Assembly (NCBI RefSeq): GCF_035222485.1
Contig: NC_085922.1
Coordinates: 3,425,001 to 3,489,000, forward strand
DNA from: Podospora pseudoanserina
Lineage: Eukaryota > Ascomycota > Sordariomycetes > Sordariales > Podosporaceae
DNA length: 64,000 nt
Reading direction: 5' to 3'
Shown: in pieces, positions 12,527-24,303 of the stretch
How positions within the stretch are numbered: the stretch's first letter is position 1
Layout of the letters: the number at the start of each line of letters is the position of its first letter
Translations under genes and position numbers: made by a program
Notes under the pieces: generated by a model
The model's database searches: none
What the model was told of the DNA's origin: nothing
Seen by the model: the letters and a program-made list of their open reading frames with translations, nothing else

Positions 12527-13840
12527 ATGACGGAGACTGCGACTACTTCTCATGGTGATTCAGACCTTCTCTTATTTCGCTCGTTCTAGCGATAAGCAAA
12601 AGCTGACATGATGTTGGGTCGCTCAGGTCGATCAGGTCGACGACGGCCGTTCTCCACGTTGATGAAGAAACTGGCCAACCTGAAATCTTCCTCCAATGGT
12701 GAGGGTCACCGACACACAAAAGACAGCGCAAAACTGCGCCCATCCAAGAACAACAACCCATACCCCGAGTCCGGTCGCCTTCCGCCTGCTACCACGAATA
12801 GAGAGAGCCAGTACACAGAATCCACGGATCCTAGCAGAAGATCATTCAGCATTGTGTCGGGCGATCAAAATGCTTCAGTCAGAATATCCGACGAGGGGCA
12901 ACCACCACCCACAGTGGGAGCTCGCTCCATGGCACCAACCGTATCGACCGAGCACGACACATCACGATCAATGACGGCGACGTCGCGCGGAGTACCATCA
13001 ATCACCAACACAACCTACACTGTGAACGGCCGGCGAGGCGGCGATAGCACCTTCTCATCCCCGGCGCCTTCCGTCAGGTCTTTAACCACAACCCTCACAA
13101 CAATCCAAACCGCGGCGCCAAACACGGCCGGCGGTGGCCCCCAAAACACAACCCCAGCCAGCAACGGCAACCAATCCAACTCGCACATCATTCACTTCAA
13201 CCAGCCCTTTCCGACCGCCTCCCCCGCCTCCGCTATCCCCGCCCACCTCGCAACCGCCAGCGCCAATTCCACCACGGGCCACCCGACAACCTATCACACC
13301 GCCACAGCTAACAACCTCCTCACCGACAACGCTTCCATCCTCACACTTGCCTCCTCCTCCAAGCGCGGCCGCCGCCGTTCATTCGACACAGACGCCTCGG
13401 TGCGGGCGCTGGCTCCTTCGTCTCTGTGGGGAGGAAGCAGGGAATCCCTGCCATTGAGCGTGCTAAGCGCCAACTTGGAAAATCCCGGCATCCCCACCAC
13501 CCCGGGGCTCCACAGGACGGGGACCGGTGGGGTCGGAGGTGAGCGGGCGAGCATCTACAGTGCCACGACGGGGAATTTCGGGGTGAGCAGTGAGAGGAAT
13601 AGCTTTTATGCGAAGCAGGGCCTTGGAAGTGTGGTTGGTGCTGATAGGGATACTGCCAGTGTGAGGAGCGGGCTGTTGGGACATGGGAGGGCGGAGAGTA
13701 TCAATGGGAGTATTGGGTTTGGGAGGGGGGATAGTGCTGTGGCCGCGGCACCGAGTCCGTTGACGAGTGCGAGGGAGGTGCAGGGGTATGTTGAGGAGGG
13801 GGGGAGTGGGAGTGCTGGGGCTGGGACTACCAAGGAGTAA
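12527..13840 (+). CDS. Conserved fungal disordered Ser/Thr-rich protein
   Basis: I place the start at ATG 12527 (MTETATTSH), with an intron 12555-12626 that has a good branch site GCTGAC at about 12602 and acceptor GCTCAG, joining in frame to GRSGRRRPFSTLMKKLANLK. The alternative is an unspliced start at 12608, inside that intron. The product is about 413 residues. It starts with a basic segment (RRRPFSTLMKKLANLKSS) and is otherwise low in complexity, rich in Ser, Thr, Gly, Asn and Ala, with short patches such as NASILTLASSSKR, DTDASVRALAPSS and SLPLSVLS that look conserved in Sordariomycetes as far as I can recall. There is no membrane segment, signal peptide or catalytic motif. The many RRxS/KRxRRRS sites suggest phosphorylation, which is inference. 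Function unknown. Confidence 0.7.
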
Positions 13841-14314
13841 AGGGGTCATGACATGAAAGGGGGATGGGACAGCGGCTTGTGTTTCTTTGGGGGCAAGGGA
13901 GGTAGTCTGGAGTTTTTTGTTTCACGCGTTGCATTTTGTCTCGTTTCATGGCAACGAATAGCAGGATAGGAAAGTGGGCGGTAATGGTGTTTTCCTTGGG
14001 TTTTTCTTTGTCGTCTCTCGGTTTGTGTTCTCTCTCAATTTCAGTTTCAGTATCGATATCCATTCCTGTTTTTGTTTCTTTCATGACTTTTTATCAAAAC
14101 AGACAAATAGCAAGGATTGCGCAAGCATTTTCTTTCTACTCGACGGGGTTGACTTGTTTGTTTGTTTCTTCATTTCTCGAGTTTATACAAAGATGAAAAC
14201 CCATGATACCCCAGCGCTGTCAAAAAAATACAGTTACACAAAAACCTATTGATTTCATGAATTTAGCCCAGGGGCTGTTTGTTATATATGGTGCCAAAAA
14301 GTTGGTTAGTTAGT
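13841..14314. other. Convergent 3' UTR region
   Basis: About 470 bp between two tail-to-tail genes, T-rich on the plus strand, no gene seen. Confidence 0.45.
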
Positions 14315-15822
14315 TCAATAGGGCAAAGGACTCAAATCCAAGCCCCTGACCCCAAACTCGAACGAATCATTCCTCGAGTAACTCCCCGCCGTGTCCAGGT
14401 CCAGGCGTCCCCTGATGCAATCCTCAAAGTCGACGTCGGTGCAGATGAGGCCGGTGTTATCCTCCCATTGGGGACCGGAGAGGACCTCTCCAAAGGGGGA
14501 GATTATGCTTGATCCACCCCTGGAGACCCATTCCGCGCTGCTGGAGTTTGTCAGTTTGGGAGCGGGAGGGACCATAGGCTGGGTTTGGGAGTTGGTAACG
14601 TGGGAAGGCTTTTTGCAGCAGAGCACAATCTCGTTGCCGTCTTTGTCGAAGACTGAAGTTCTGCGCTTGGAGGAGGGGAGAGGGTGTTTACTGTTGAGGT
14701 GGTTGTGCGGGTGGGGGGGGGGTGGCGCGGCGTGTGGTTGTGGTAGTGGTGGGGGTGCCGGGGGATTTTGAACGAGGGAGGGCGATTTCAAAGCCTTCTT
14801 CTGTTAGGCATGAGGCCCGGCGGTTGCTGTGATGTTTGGGTGCGAAGGGGGAGGGGTGGTGGTCGGAGAAGATGGGGGTGTGGTCGTCGTGGGGGTTTTC
14901 ATGATCGGGTTCTTCGGTTAGGATGGCTGAGGAGGAATCTGGGTGGTTGTTGGGAATTTGTTGAGGGATAGAAGGAGGGGGGACGGCCATGTTGGAGGAG
15001 ATGACGAAACAGCGGCCTTCGATGGCTACTGTCCTCATCAGGGATAGCCAGGTGTCTCTCCCGTCAGCGGTGGGGGCGAGGTAGAGGTTGATGTTTTGGC
15101 TGTAGAGGGATTGTCGAACCAAAGGCATGTAGTTCTCCCAGCAGATGGCTGCGCCGAGGTTGATGCGGACGCCGCGGATGGTGGTGCTTACTGCGCGGAG
15201 GGTGGCTGGGGAGCCTTGAGCCCAGACCAGGCGTTCGGTGCCGGTCTGTCTGGGGCGTTAGTATTGGAAAGGAAAAGGGGATCAAAAAGGGGTAACTAAC
15301 AGGCATGACCTTTCTGCGCTTGCCGATGATTCCTTGCTTTGGGCAAACATATACAACCGAGCAATACATGGACCCTCCGGTCTTTTCTATCAGGCCAGTG
15401 ACAATGAATACTCCGGTTTCACGAGCAATTCTCTCGAGTTGTTCCCTGGTGCCATCACCCCGTTTGTTCGCAGCAGGCTCCTTGCTGTTCTCGTTCGACC
15501 CGGGGACAGCATCTCCCGGCAAGGCACGTTTGATCCATGCTTCCCCAGCACCGGCTCCATCACCAACGGTATCACCCAAGTCAACGGCGTTTTGGAAGTA
15601 TCGGAGATATTCTTCTCTGCCCTCGGCTGTGCGCGAGCCAATGACACAGCCAAAGTGCGTTCCGCGAGGGTATCCTCCGATGTAAGCTTCCGGGAGCAGG
15701 AGAATGTCAATCTTTTTCGATGCGGCACGACGGGCGATCTGTTCCAGCTGAGCAATGGTTTCGGGAGTGCTAGCTTGTGTGCTGGGAGAAGCTGTGCCGA
15801 GGCGAATGGTAGCGGGCGACAT
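14315..15822 (-). CDS. Nitrilase (carbon-nitrogen hydrolase), probable frameshift
   Basis: Hydrolyses nitriles or cyanide-type substrates. Exon 1 is 15822-15301, exon 2 starts at 15245; the intron has GTTAGT...ACAG ends. The catalytic triad is clear: Glu in [12 protein letters not shown], Lys in [16 protein letters not shown] and Cys in [11 protein letters not shown]. Exon 2 stays open to 14688 in one frame, and the end of the family ([17 protein letters not shown], then [23 protein letters not shown]) lies in another frame open from 14791 to the stop at 14315. The two frames overlap across a run of ten G at 14713-14722 and there is no usable GT donor in between, so a one-base slip in the run (real or a base-calling error) is the simplest reading. 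A Pro/Thr-rich insertion also lies at this point. Corrected length would be about 483 residues. The gene is divergent from the Zn2Cys6 regulator at 16809. I chose MSPATIRLG as start; an in-frame ATG lies 45 nt upstream. Confidence 0.85.
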
Positions 15823-16808
15823 GGTGGTAGAGTGGTTGACGATATGTGAACTGTATAATGGACACAAGGTGGGAGAGTCAAAATATTACAACGGCTTGTG
15901 GCTGTTCTGTTATATTTTCGAATTGAGGTCAAGTCACGGAACTGATGGAATATCGGTAGAATGCACCATGTACCCCGCCTAGAGCTCTCCATGTGACCGC
16001 TGCATGAAACCAAAACCGTCACCGTTTGCGGGGGACGCCGGGAGGTTGGAAATACGAGGCGCAAAGAGGTCGAGAATCACTGCGCGGGTGACGTAACAAA
16101 GAACCCCCCACGGTCCACGGGGCCCGCTCGCCTAGAATTGGAGAAATTCCATCGAAGCCCTTGTGGAAGGCAGATGGAAACCGTTTTGACATACAACAGC
16201 CATCACATTGGCTGAAATTATCTAGAAGCGTGAAAATAGGAGATCGAGAGGAGGAAGCGCTCGTGACCAGACATTGATGTCTTTGAAGGTGTTGATAACA
16301 CGACTATCTTGTGTCTGGATAACTTTTTAAGACGCCAGATGGAAGCTCACGGTGGCCAATCGGCAGCTGATGGTGGGCCGAGCAACCCAGGAACTGCCGA
16401 ACCGGGAAGGAGCGCACGGCTGTCATCGGGCGTGGGCCTACGGCGGGGATATATTGATTGAAGTCCACGAAGTCCAGAATCAACAATTGACGGTTGCTAG
16501 AGTTAAGGAAAATGCCAAACTTGAGGACAATACTATATAGCGATGAGAGCACATCCAAGCAACAGCTCTGATCCATCATCCCAGTGCCGAAAGAAACCCT
16601 TACCCACCGGGTAGCTTAGCCGGTTCGGGTAGGCTTGAAGCTTAGTCAGCTATGGTACACATAACCCAGACCCCACTCTTTGACAGGAGAAATTCGTGGC
16701 ATTTTGAGTGGTGGGGGCTAGCGCCGTCTATCCGTCAACCCGATCATAACGACGCGTCGACGCGCTCCGACAGCTGCGAGAGTCTCGCCGCCAACTGCGA
16801 CGACGACA
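15823..16808. other. Divergent promoter, nitrilase / Zn2Cys6 regulator
   Basis: Nearly 1 kb between divergent starts. No RNA gene or coding frame recognised. Its length and the divergent layout make it a candidate for shared control, but nothing in the sequence proves it. Confidence 0.4.
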
Positions 16809-19541
16809 ATGGCCGATCAGCACCAACATACCCAACAGCAGTTTGCTCCACCCACCTATGCCTCGCTCGAGGTGCCCTTTGCGCCCCCTGTCCACCGCAA
16901 TGCCCTGCCAGAAACACGCATTGCCGAGCCTGGTCCGAAGAAGGGCAAGCGAAAGTCCAATGCTGCCGAAGGAGATGCCAATGGGACGACAGACTCTCCC
17001 AAGGAAAAGAAGCAGCGCATCTCCCGCTCCTGTGATCAATGCCATGGCAAGCGTATGAAATGCAGTGGCTTCAAGCCATGCAACAACTGCACCAAGCGCG
17101 ACAGGGTGTGTACCTATGACAGACCCTATATCAGGGGCATTGCAAAGACACCGCCCCCTCCTCCCGCCGATGGCCAAGCCCGTAACCTCGCCCAGCCAGT
17201 TGACGAGTTTGGGAGGGAAGTCCGTGACAGAAGTTGGGCTCTACGTGCCTGTGATCTCTGTCGAACTCAAAAGGTGTCTTGCTCGGGCAAGCTACCATGC
17301 GAGAACTGCTTCAACAGCCGTGTTGCATGCACCTTCAAGCTACGTGCAAAACAGCGAGACTCGATGCCACCGGGCGAGGGCGGTGAGGAAGGCGAAGGCG
17401 AGGGTGAGGCCTCAGAAGCAGAGGCTGATGAAACAGAGCTGCCGGAGAACGACTCTACTGAATATGGAGGTACATTTGCAGTCAGGCGCATTCCACTTCA
17501 GGATCACGAGAACTACATGCTCACAAATCGATATGCGGATCCCGAGACACCACCCCTGGCTTTTCTTCACAAAGCCTGGGAGAGGATGGCCCGCTACCAG
17601 AAAATACCCACTAGCTACGGACAAGAATATGGTGTCCCTGGCGACCTCGTCATGCCGCCTAGTGACCAGCCTTTCGACACTACGTTGCCGCTGGCTTTTC
17701 CTGAGAGTCCGGCCAAATGGTTCGAGATGCTCAACGCTTTTCAGAACGGCTGGACCGAGACCTTTCACTTTCTACACCGGCCCACCGTCAAGTCCTGGTT
17801 GGAAAGGGTATGGAAGAACTGGACTGCAAACTCACCCCTGGAGAAGGATCTTGGCCCGGCAAAAGCCACCATTGCGCTCATGTGCATGTCTATTGGCACA
17901 ATGTTTTACGACCGACCATGGCGAGAAGCCGTTAAACAAAAGATGTGGGATCGTCTCTGGACGCTCAACATGGGAGACCAACTGTTCCTGGCAACCATTC
18001 GTCTCACAGACTCTGAGCCGGGCCCACCAAAGCTGGAATCCATCCAAGCTCGTCTCCTCCAAGTCCTGTATCTCCTTTGCACATGTCGACTGAGCCAAGC
18101 TTGGTATATCTTTGGCAATGCCGTCCACATGCTGACTCAGCTCGGCCTCCATCGCAGACGAGGCCGAAATCGAGGCCTGGGTCGGGATATGACAGTCAAC
18201 CCAGATTACGCAAAGATCCAGTGCGAGAGGCGCACGTTTTGGACCGCCTACATCATTGACAAGGAGATTTCGTTGATGTCTGGAAGGCCCTGCCATTTTT
18301 CCAATGAAGCAGTTGACCAGGAGTTCCCGGATCCTGTCAACGACGAAGATATGGGTCCCGAAGGCCCTTTCCGGCCACACCTGGGCGACTGCTACTTGGA
18401 GGCTGGCACTGAGCAGGCCAAGTTGAACCAGATCATCGATAAGATTATGCGAGACGTGTACACGTTTCGCGAGATACCCAATGACTGGAGGTTGGAGAGC
18501 GCTACACGACTAGGGAACGAATTGGAACAGTGGAAAGAGCAGCTACCCTTCATGATGTGCCATCTCAAGCCTTCCATGTTGCACACCATTTTCCGTCGAC
18601 AGTCCACTCTCTTGACCCTGGCTCATTGCCACGCCGCCATTCTCGTCTATCGTCCGTTCATGACAGCACCATACTCGGCCGATGCCGAAAAGAAACAGGC
18701 TGCCGATTCTGCTGTGCGCAAACTGCTTGACGCCGCTCGTATAGCTTTGAATATGTGCCTCGCATTGGCTAGAGATCAGGAGAAGAGGGACAAGAGCCAC
18801 TTCCAGTCCATTTTCTTCGCGCACCACGTCTGCTTCTGCGCAGCCGCCGTTATTTTCCTTCTCCCGCACATCCGAACTCGGCAAGCCATGTACGGAGGCA
18901 CTCACTTTAGGGGATACGGCAAGATGGACTCCTTACTCACCGAGACCGCAGAAAAGGCCATTGGCGCGCTCTTGAAACAAACAAATCGCTATTCGCCCTC
19001 GCGTAGATGGGCCATCATCTTGGAAGAGCTTCGAGATGAGGCGGCTCGCCAAGTGACTGGGGCTGGACGAACGCCGGCGGAACAGAGTCAGGCCCAGGCT
19101 CAGGTTGCAGGGCAAGGCCAGGGGGGCAGTGATGATGCGGATGTCCAATCTCCCAATGAGCAACTCTTGGAAGATGCATTACGTGCCCACTGGGAAGCTG
19201 ATTTGGCCCGTCATGCTCTCCCGAATCATCCACCTGCTGAAGTTGCTGAACCACCGCCTCCCCCATTGGTATACCGTCTGTGGGACAAATGGAAGACGAC
19301 CGATTGGATTGATCTTGATTCTGCGGTAAGTTGATCAGATCTTTCCCAGGCTGTTGACTGACAAGGTTGCCAGGCGTTTGGGCCGATTTCCAATTTTGAG
19401 CCTCTACCTCCTCCTCCTCCTCCACCACCTCCAGCACCACAGCCTGCACCTCAACCAGGACAGCAGTCAGCAAACGAGCCAGCGCAACCACCACCCCCGC
19501 CAGCACCGCAACAAGGCCCCGTTCAGAACCCAGTTCAGTAA
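16809..19541 (+). CDS. Transcription factor with two Zn2Cys6 clusters
   Basis: Exons 16809-19325 and 19374-19541 give 894 residues. The first zinc cluster (about residues 76-102) is CDQC-x6-C-x5-CNNC-x6-C; the second (about residues 148-174) is CDLC-x6-C-x5-CENC-x6-C. Both have all six cysteines at canonical spacing, which is unusual because most fungal members have one. A Glu-rich acidic stretch follows (GEGGEEGEGEGEA). The fungal middle homology region is seen in GNAVHMLTQLGLHRRRG, ERRTFWTAYIIDKEISLMSGRP. The C-terminal exon is Pro/Gln rich (PLPPPPPPPPPAPQP), a possible activation segment, and is lost if the intron (GTAAGT...CCAG) is missed. Nuclear DNA-binding regulator; target unknown. 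It is divergent from a nitrilase. Confidence 0.92.
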
Positions 19542-19621
19542 TGTTTGGTAATATTGACTCGCTAGCAGCTCTTAACTCCTATAATACAGTCCCAAATACA
19601 CCTATCAACCACCAGCTAGGC

Positions 19622-19903
19622 TTAGCTCGAGCTTTCCGACGATGGCGAGATCTCATCCATCAAGGTGTCAACTTCATCCTTCACTGCTCGGGCCCGGCTC
19701 AAGATGTCGGCCATGTTCAGCCCTTTCAGCAGCCGATCCTGGATTTCTCCGTTGCTGTGGAGATATTTTTGCAGCGAGTAGGAGGGTTCGCTGGTCGTTG
19801 TTCTTCTTCGGCAATATCAGTATCGGCATTCCTTGGAAGTCAGAATCAAGTCAACTTACTCATCACCGGACAGCTGAAGGCCTGATCCCATTCTTTGCGA
19901 CAT
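19622..19903 (-). CDS. Small spliced hypothetical protein (70 residues)
   Basis: Two exons, 19903-19860 and 19790-19622, separated by an intron of 69 nt with a strong donor GTAAGT, a branch-like ACTGAT and acceptor ACCAG. The joined frame starts MSQRMGSGLQLSGDD and continues EPSYSLQKYLHSNGEIQ, then LLKGLNMADILSRARAVKDEVD, ending in a Ser-rich tail. The second exon reads as an amphipathic helical protein and the first exon supplies an ATG in phase. The gene is tail-to-tail with the Zn2Cys6 regulator, 80 bp from its stop. I do not recognise the family. Neither exon would be called alone because each is short. Confidence 0.55.
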
Positions 19904-21217
19904 TTTGAGTTTTGTTTTGGAAGGCAAATTATTTCTTCTCGGCTGCTTGGTGGCTGCTCAGGCGTGTGTTGGTTGGTTTGACGGTTTGGAAGTCTGTGTT
20001 TCTTGAGGAAACCGTCGCCTTTTATCTGTTGGACTCCATCTCGTTATTCCCATTCTCATGAGGTTACCTGGCGTTCTTGGTGATCCTTTTTGGAAGCTTG
20101 GTCGCATATTGACGTGCTCTATCCAGTATCACGCGTTTGAGCACATGGAGAACAAGTGTTCGACCCTTAAACAAGCGCCCTGAATGGCACACGACTCATC
20201 TTTACCACGACATGCTCTGCCTGACGAGGCTGTGATGTCTCTGAGTTGGCGGTTTGGCCATCACATGTTCGGTTCAGGACGCGGGTTGCTGTTCGCAATT
20301 GAGCGCGTCTGATCAAGGGACCGGTCCTATCCTTTCACTTGGTTTCTCCGAATCTTTTGTCGGCTCTCCAAGTCCCTGACTTTGGGCGCTGTGCGTCATC
20401 GCCGGATCAATTCGATGCGAGGTATCTCTTGCATTAACACCACGCTGCCGAGCCGGCCGATTCGGAATAGTGTTGGTCCCTTCCCCGCTCTCAGCCTTAT
20501 CTACAGTCCCAGAAGATCCTCAAGTGACAGGAGATCTGTCGCATTTGAGCACTTGGAAGTACTTGCGCACGCATAGCCACCGCTGGGGAATGCAGATGGA
20601 TAGGCATACCACTAGGCACGCGCGTGGTTTTCCCTGTTGGGCCTGTACTGCGTGTCATCGGATGTCCTGTCCAATGCTTGAACGGCCTTGGGGTGGTTCA
20701 ACTCTGCCGATGCATGCGCCCCGAGTGGGAGCACGCCATTGGAGAAAGCGTGCTCTGATCTTCTCGGGAGCCGGAGGAAAGGTGTGTAATAGCAAGCCCC
20801 GAGTTCTGCTTCTTCTCCGCATTTGCGCAAACGGATCGCAGCTCATGTATATAAAGCCGTCTCAGAGTCATGGGTTTTACAATGGAGACTTGCTTCTTCC
20901 TCAGGCCCACCTGACGTTATTTGGGTTCGACATCACATTTGAAGCATTATTGACACGCATCAGTTCATTTTGTGGTCCAGCTGCTACTCGGCTCAACACA
21001 ATCCTTTCTTCGGCCTACTTCCCCTCACTTATAAGCCATCGTCACGACCTCATCGGGTTGTGTGACCCCCCGCCAGTATCAACACCCGCACTCAGAACAA
21101 AGCTTCAGACACAGAAACCCAGCCGAACAGAGATTCACCACCGTTACGTATGGCCTGAATCTCATGTCACGAGATCCAGGGTCCTCAGCGTAGAACAGAT
21201 TCGACCCTGTCAACTTC
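19904..21217. other. Long intergenic / 5' leader region
   Basis: About 1.3 kb upstream of the C2H2 gene and of the small minus-strand gene. Open stretches are present (for example 20470-21336 on the plus strand) but their composition is not protein-like and they run out of frame into the C2H2 gene. A TATA-like TATATAAAG is at about 20847-20855. Confidence 0.4.
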
Positions 21218-22474
21218 ATGGCATCCCGCGGCTCAAGTCACCCGACACCTTCGGAGTTATTCCTCGCAAAGAAAAAGAAAGAGATTCTAGACAGATCTAT
21301 GGCTCTCATCCTCAAGAAATTGGACGAATGCCTTGAAAACCCCGTTCCAACAGCACCAAGGCGCCGTGTGGCGAAGCGGGCGAGAGACGACCAGGACACT
21401 GCTGCTGTTGACGACCGCGTCGCTGCCGGCGCCGCCACCACCACCACCGACGACGCTATCGACACGCGAAACAAGAAGAAGCTGAAGCAAGACCCGGCAG
21501 CGGGACGCCGGTTCGCCTGTCCGTTCTTTAAGCACAACGCGGCAAAGTACAAGCATGTCAAGACCTGCTGTGGCCCCGGGTGGAAGGACGTCCACCGGGT
21601 GAAGGAGCATCTATATCGTCGCCACTCGGCTAAGAACTCTTGCGCGAGGTGCTTTGAGCAGTTTGAGGATGAGGCCGCTCTCAAGGATCACCAGCGGTCT
21701 GAGGAGCCGTGCAAGCTCGAGAAGCACAATATACCTGATGTCATCACGGAGGAAAAGGACAAGCTCTTGCATGCTAGGGCCAAGGCTGGGCTTTCTGAGG
21801 AGGATAAGTGGCGGGAGATGTATCGGATTCTCTTCCCTGGCGAGAAGATTCCATCTCCCTACTATGATGACTCGGATGGGACAGGCCCGGATAACGATAA
21901 TGGAGGGTCGTCCAGAAACTGGGAGGAGTTCAAGACGTTTGCCCGGCAGGAGGTACCCAGACTGATCAAGCCTCTGTTGCAGCAGTACATCGACAAGTAC
22001 TTTGAGGACTTTGCAGAGAAGATGAACCAAAAGTCGATTGAGGTCGCCAAGGTGGTGGAAAGCCAGGTCCTGCGCACCTGGATCTTTAGGGAGGAGCAGC
22101 AGCATCTGTTCCCGCCCGGAGGTGCAGCGCCGTCGTCTCCTCCGCCGTCGGTTTCCGCCCGGGCATCCAGCCCAGAGGTCGATGTGAAGCCTGCGAGTTA
22201 CAATGAAGTGATGGATGAGTGGAGGGACAACCCACACAGCGGAGAGTTCTGGGCTGACATGATGAGCGGGCCTCTTTCTCTGGACAATTTCTTGGCTGAT
22301 GCGAGCCACATGGGCCTGGGCTGTGGGAATGATATCTTCAGCGCTGACTCGGCCTACTTTACGAATCCTGTCTCAGACAGGGAGATCACTTCCAGCTCTG
22401 GCCTTCATCAGGTTGCTGGGGCTGTTATGGGTGCTGCTGTTGGCGCTGCTCCGATGTACCCGCGGTATTTGTAG
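21218..22474 (+). CDS. Fungal C2H2-type zinc finger protein
   Basis: Single exon, 418 residues. The N-terminus has a helical Lys-rich segment (LFLAKKKKEILDR), then a basic patch (PRRRVAKRARDD and RNKKKLKQD) likely to be a nuclear localisation signal. The core is a fungal-specific fingers region: FACPFFKHNAAKYKHVKTCC, then WKDVHRVKEHLYRRHS, then CARCFEQFEDEAALKDHQRS, in which pairs of Cys and His are spaced for two zinc sites. Proteins of this type are numerous in filamentous fungi and are annotated as C2H2 domain proteins, mostly without known role. The second half is acidic with a Pro/Ser linker (PSSPPPSVSARASSPE). Probably a nuclear regulator; no target can be inferred. Confidence 0.85.
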   Translation: MASRGSSHPTPSELFLAKKKKEILDRSMALILKKLDECLENPVPTAPRRRVAKRARDDQDTAAVDDRVAAGAATTTTDDAIDTRNKKKLKQDPAAGRRFACPFFKHNAAKYKHVKTCCGPGWKDVHRVKEHLYRRHSAKNSCARCFEQFEDEAALKDHQRSEEPCKLEKHNIPDVITEEKDKLLHARAKAGLSEEDKWREMYRILFPGEKIPSPYYDDSDGTGPDNDNGGSSRNWEEFKTFARQEVPRLIKPLLQQYIDKYFEDFAEKMNQKSIEVAKVVESQVLRTWIFREEQQHLFPPGGAAPSSPPPSVSARASSPEVDVKPASYNEVMDEWRDNPHSGEFWADMMSGPLSLDNFLADASHMGLGCGNDIFSADSAYFTNPVSDREITSSSGLHQVAGAVMGAAVGAAPMYPRYL

Positions 22475-23824
22475 GTCATTGTCGGTCTGTTTGGCGTGTT
22501 TCACATGCTTGTCCATCTCATTGCCTCGATCATTCGTGTCTCCTATTCTTCGTCATGTCATTTGCAATGGACCGTGGGGACACTCATTATTGGGTATCAT
22601 GCCGAGATTTTTCCTTTTGTTTTCTTTTACTCTGTTGATCAGGAAAGTGGTATCAGTACGATAGTTGAACATCATGCAAGGCTTTTCTTGACCATCATCC
22701 TCATGAACCAACCAAACAACCCAATCGCTCCATCACCTACCCCTCCATTTCAGCCCCCGACTCCCGTCACCCTCATGAATTACCCCTCCCCCGCATAATC
22801 TTTTTACACGTCCGTATCTTATCACATTCAGCAGGCTTCCCGGCCGCATCCCCCGCGGCCAGCTAGCTTAGCTCTGACGAGATATGTATATCAAGGCATC
22901 TATTGCATCATCCTATCCGGTCCTCCCGGTCATCCGGCTGGCTGAGGAGCGACAGGAAAGATGTTTATTGCATAAAAGGCATGAACGGCCAAATTAAATT
23001 GGCTTGGGGGATTGGAGTTCGCGGAGGGGGCGAAGGAGATGGCACCACGTCACCCCATCGTTCATGTCTACCACCACCACCACAACAACAACAACAGCAA
23101 CAACAACGACAACCACCACGAAAGAACCTGGACACGGCAAATTAGGATATCACAAAGCCAGTGTGAGACAACAACATTAAAATTCGGTCAGTCAGGGCTG
23201 TTTAATTGGTTCAAGTTGCGAGCATCATACAAATGCCGTGACGCAGAATGCTGTAAGGAAAAGTCTCCAAAGTCCCGGAACTGAAAGTGGGGGGATGGGT
23301 ACGTTACGGCAGATGCAGAGATCCTTCCTCAGATCCCTCTATACGACACCTCTGCAGATGGAACACCTTGTTTCAGCTTGCATGCGGTGCTGACTTTGAT
23401 GGCAAATGCGGGGGACAGTCTCCCCCTCATTTTGCCACCAAGAAGAGGCCAAGCTCCATCGTGACAGTGAGCGTGATGAGATAGAGGGGAGATGAGGCTC
23501 TGCTGTCAGTTGGGAGGTGATTATACAGCTAGTGAGCGAGGAAGATGATGTTTGCGCAAAAGCGCAGAGGAGGAGCTTGCTTATCTCCATTTCGCTGGCC
23601 ATAACCACAGCAATCACGGGACGGACTTTCTGATCAACGAAACACTGCCCTGCGGAGGTGGGGTGGTGACACAACTTCACACAGCTCACACAACCCACTC
23701 AATCACCACTTCCCGCACCATTCCCGGTGTTATGTGCGGATGGTGTAGGTAACAGGTAGCGACCATCATGAGCACCAATTCCACCCCCAGGAGACAAGCT
23801 ACGATGGGTGCCCACACTCATAAA
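22475..23824. other. Intergenic with simple repeats
   Basis: About 1.35 kb before tRNA-Asp. Apart from the CAA/CAC-rich microsatellite near 23070 nothing could be assigned. Confidence 0.4.
23069..23120. repeat. CAC/CAA microsatellite
   Basis: Imperfect trinucleotide run of CAC units changing to CAA, CAG and CGA units; non-coding context. Confidence 0.75.
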
Positions 23825-23911
23825 TCTTCCGTAGTATAGTGGTCAGTATGTGAGCTTGTCATCTCTCAGTTGTCAACGCTCGAGACCCGGGTTCAATTCC
23901 CGGCGGGAGAG
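23825..23911 (+). tRNA. tRNA-Asp (GUC) with 15-nt intron
   Basis: The acceptor stem is TCTTCCG/CGGGAGA (one G-U pair) with discriminator G. D arm GTAT...TATG. Anticodon stem TGAGC/GCTCG around loop TTGTCA-C, with anticodon GTC at 23858-23860. The extra 15 nt at 23862-23876 sit after position 37, the standard site of nuclear tRNA introns. T arm CCGGG/CCCGG with loop TTCAATT. Removing the intron leaves 72 nt. Confidence 0.92.
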
Positions 23912-24303
23912 TAAACCACACTTAGCTTTTGGTGATTTTTACATCACACCCCTGCTGTGGGAGGGATATTGTTGTTGAGAAGTTTTGTTTTGTTTATTTG
24001 CCGGCGTAGGTGGCAAAACAAATAAAGTGTGTCGACGGCGATTCGGGGTATAAATAAGAAAAGGGGCTTTCAGGGTCATAAACGCTTCCCTCGCACTATT
24101 TTTTCTATTAAGGCAAACAGTGTTTTTTTTTTAACTTTCCTCTTGATGTTTCCAGCTCTTCATTGAACTGTGATTCCCAAAAGGACAAAATGTTATGCCC
24201 GCGAGTCAAGTCCAAAAGCGTCAACACCGAAAAAAAGAGGGGACCCCCTACCACAAAAAAAACCCACACCCCACGACACACCAAAAGTGTGGAATATTCA
24301 TCT
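23912..24303. other. Spacer between tRNA genes
   Basis: About 390 bp, A-rich in part (A8 near 24256). No gene recognised. Confidence 0.4.

Noticed and set aside
12608-12626. ATG ATG at 12608 as start of the disordered protein
   Set aside because: It falls between a good branch site and acceptor; the upstream ATG 12527 joins in phase. Kept as an alternative.
17065-18093. 342-residue open frame on the plus strand
   Set aside because: Out-of-frame shadow inside the Zn2Cys6 regulator, no family motif.
18950-19000. Possible extension of the Zn2Cys6 gene into other frames near its end
   Set aside because: The intron 19326-19373 explains the end without any other change.
23069-23120. CRISPR-like or regulatory reading of the CAC/CAA run
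   Set aside because: Units are trinucleotides without spacers; a plain microsatellite in a nuclear genome.
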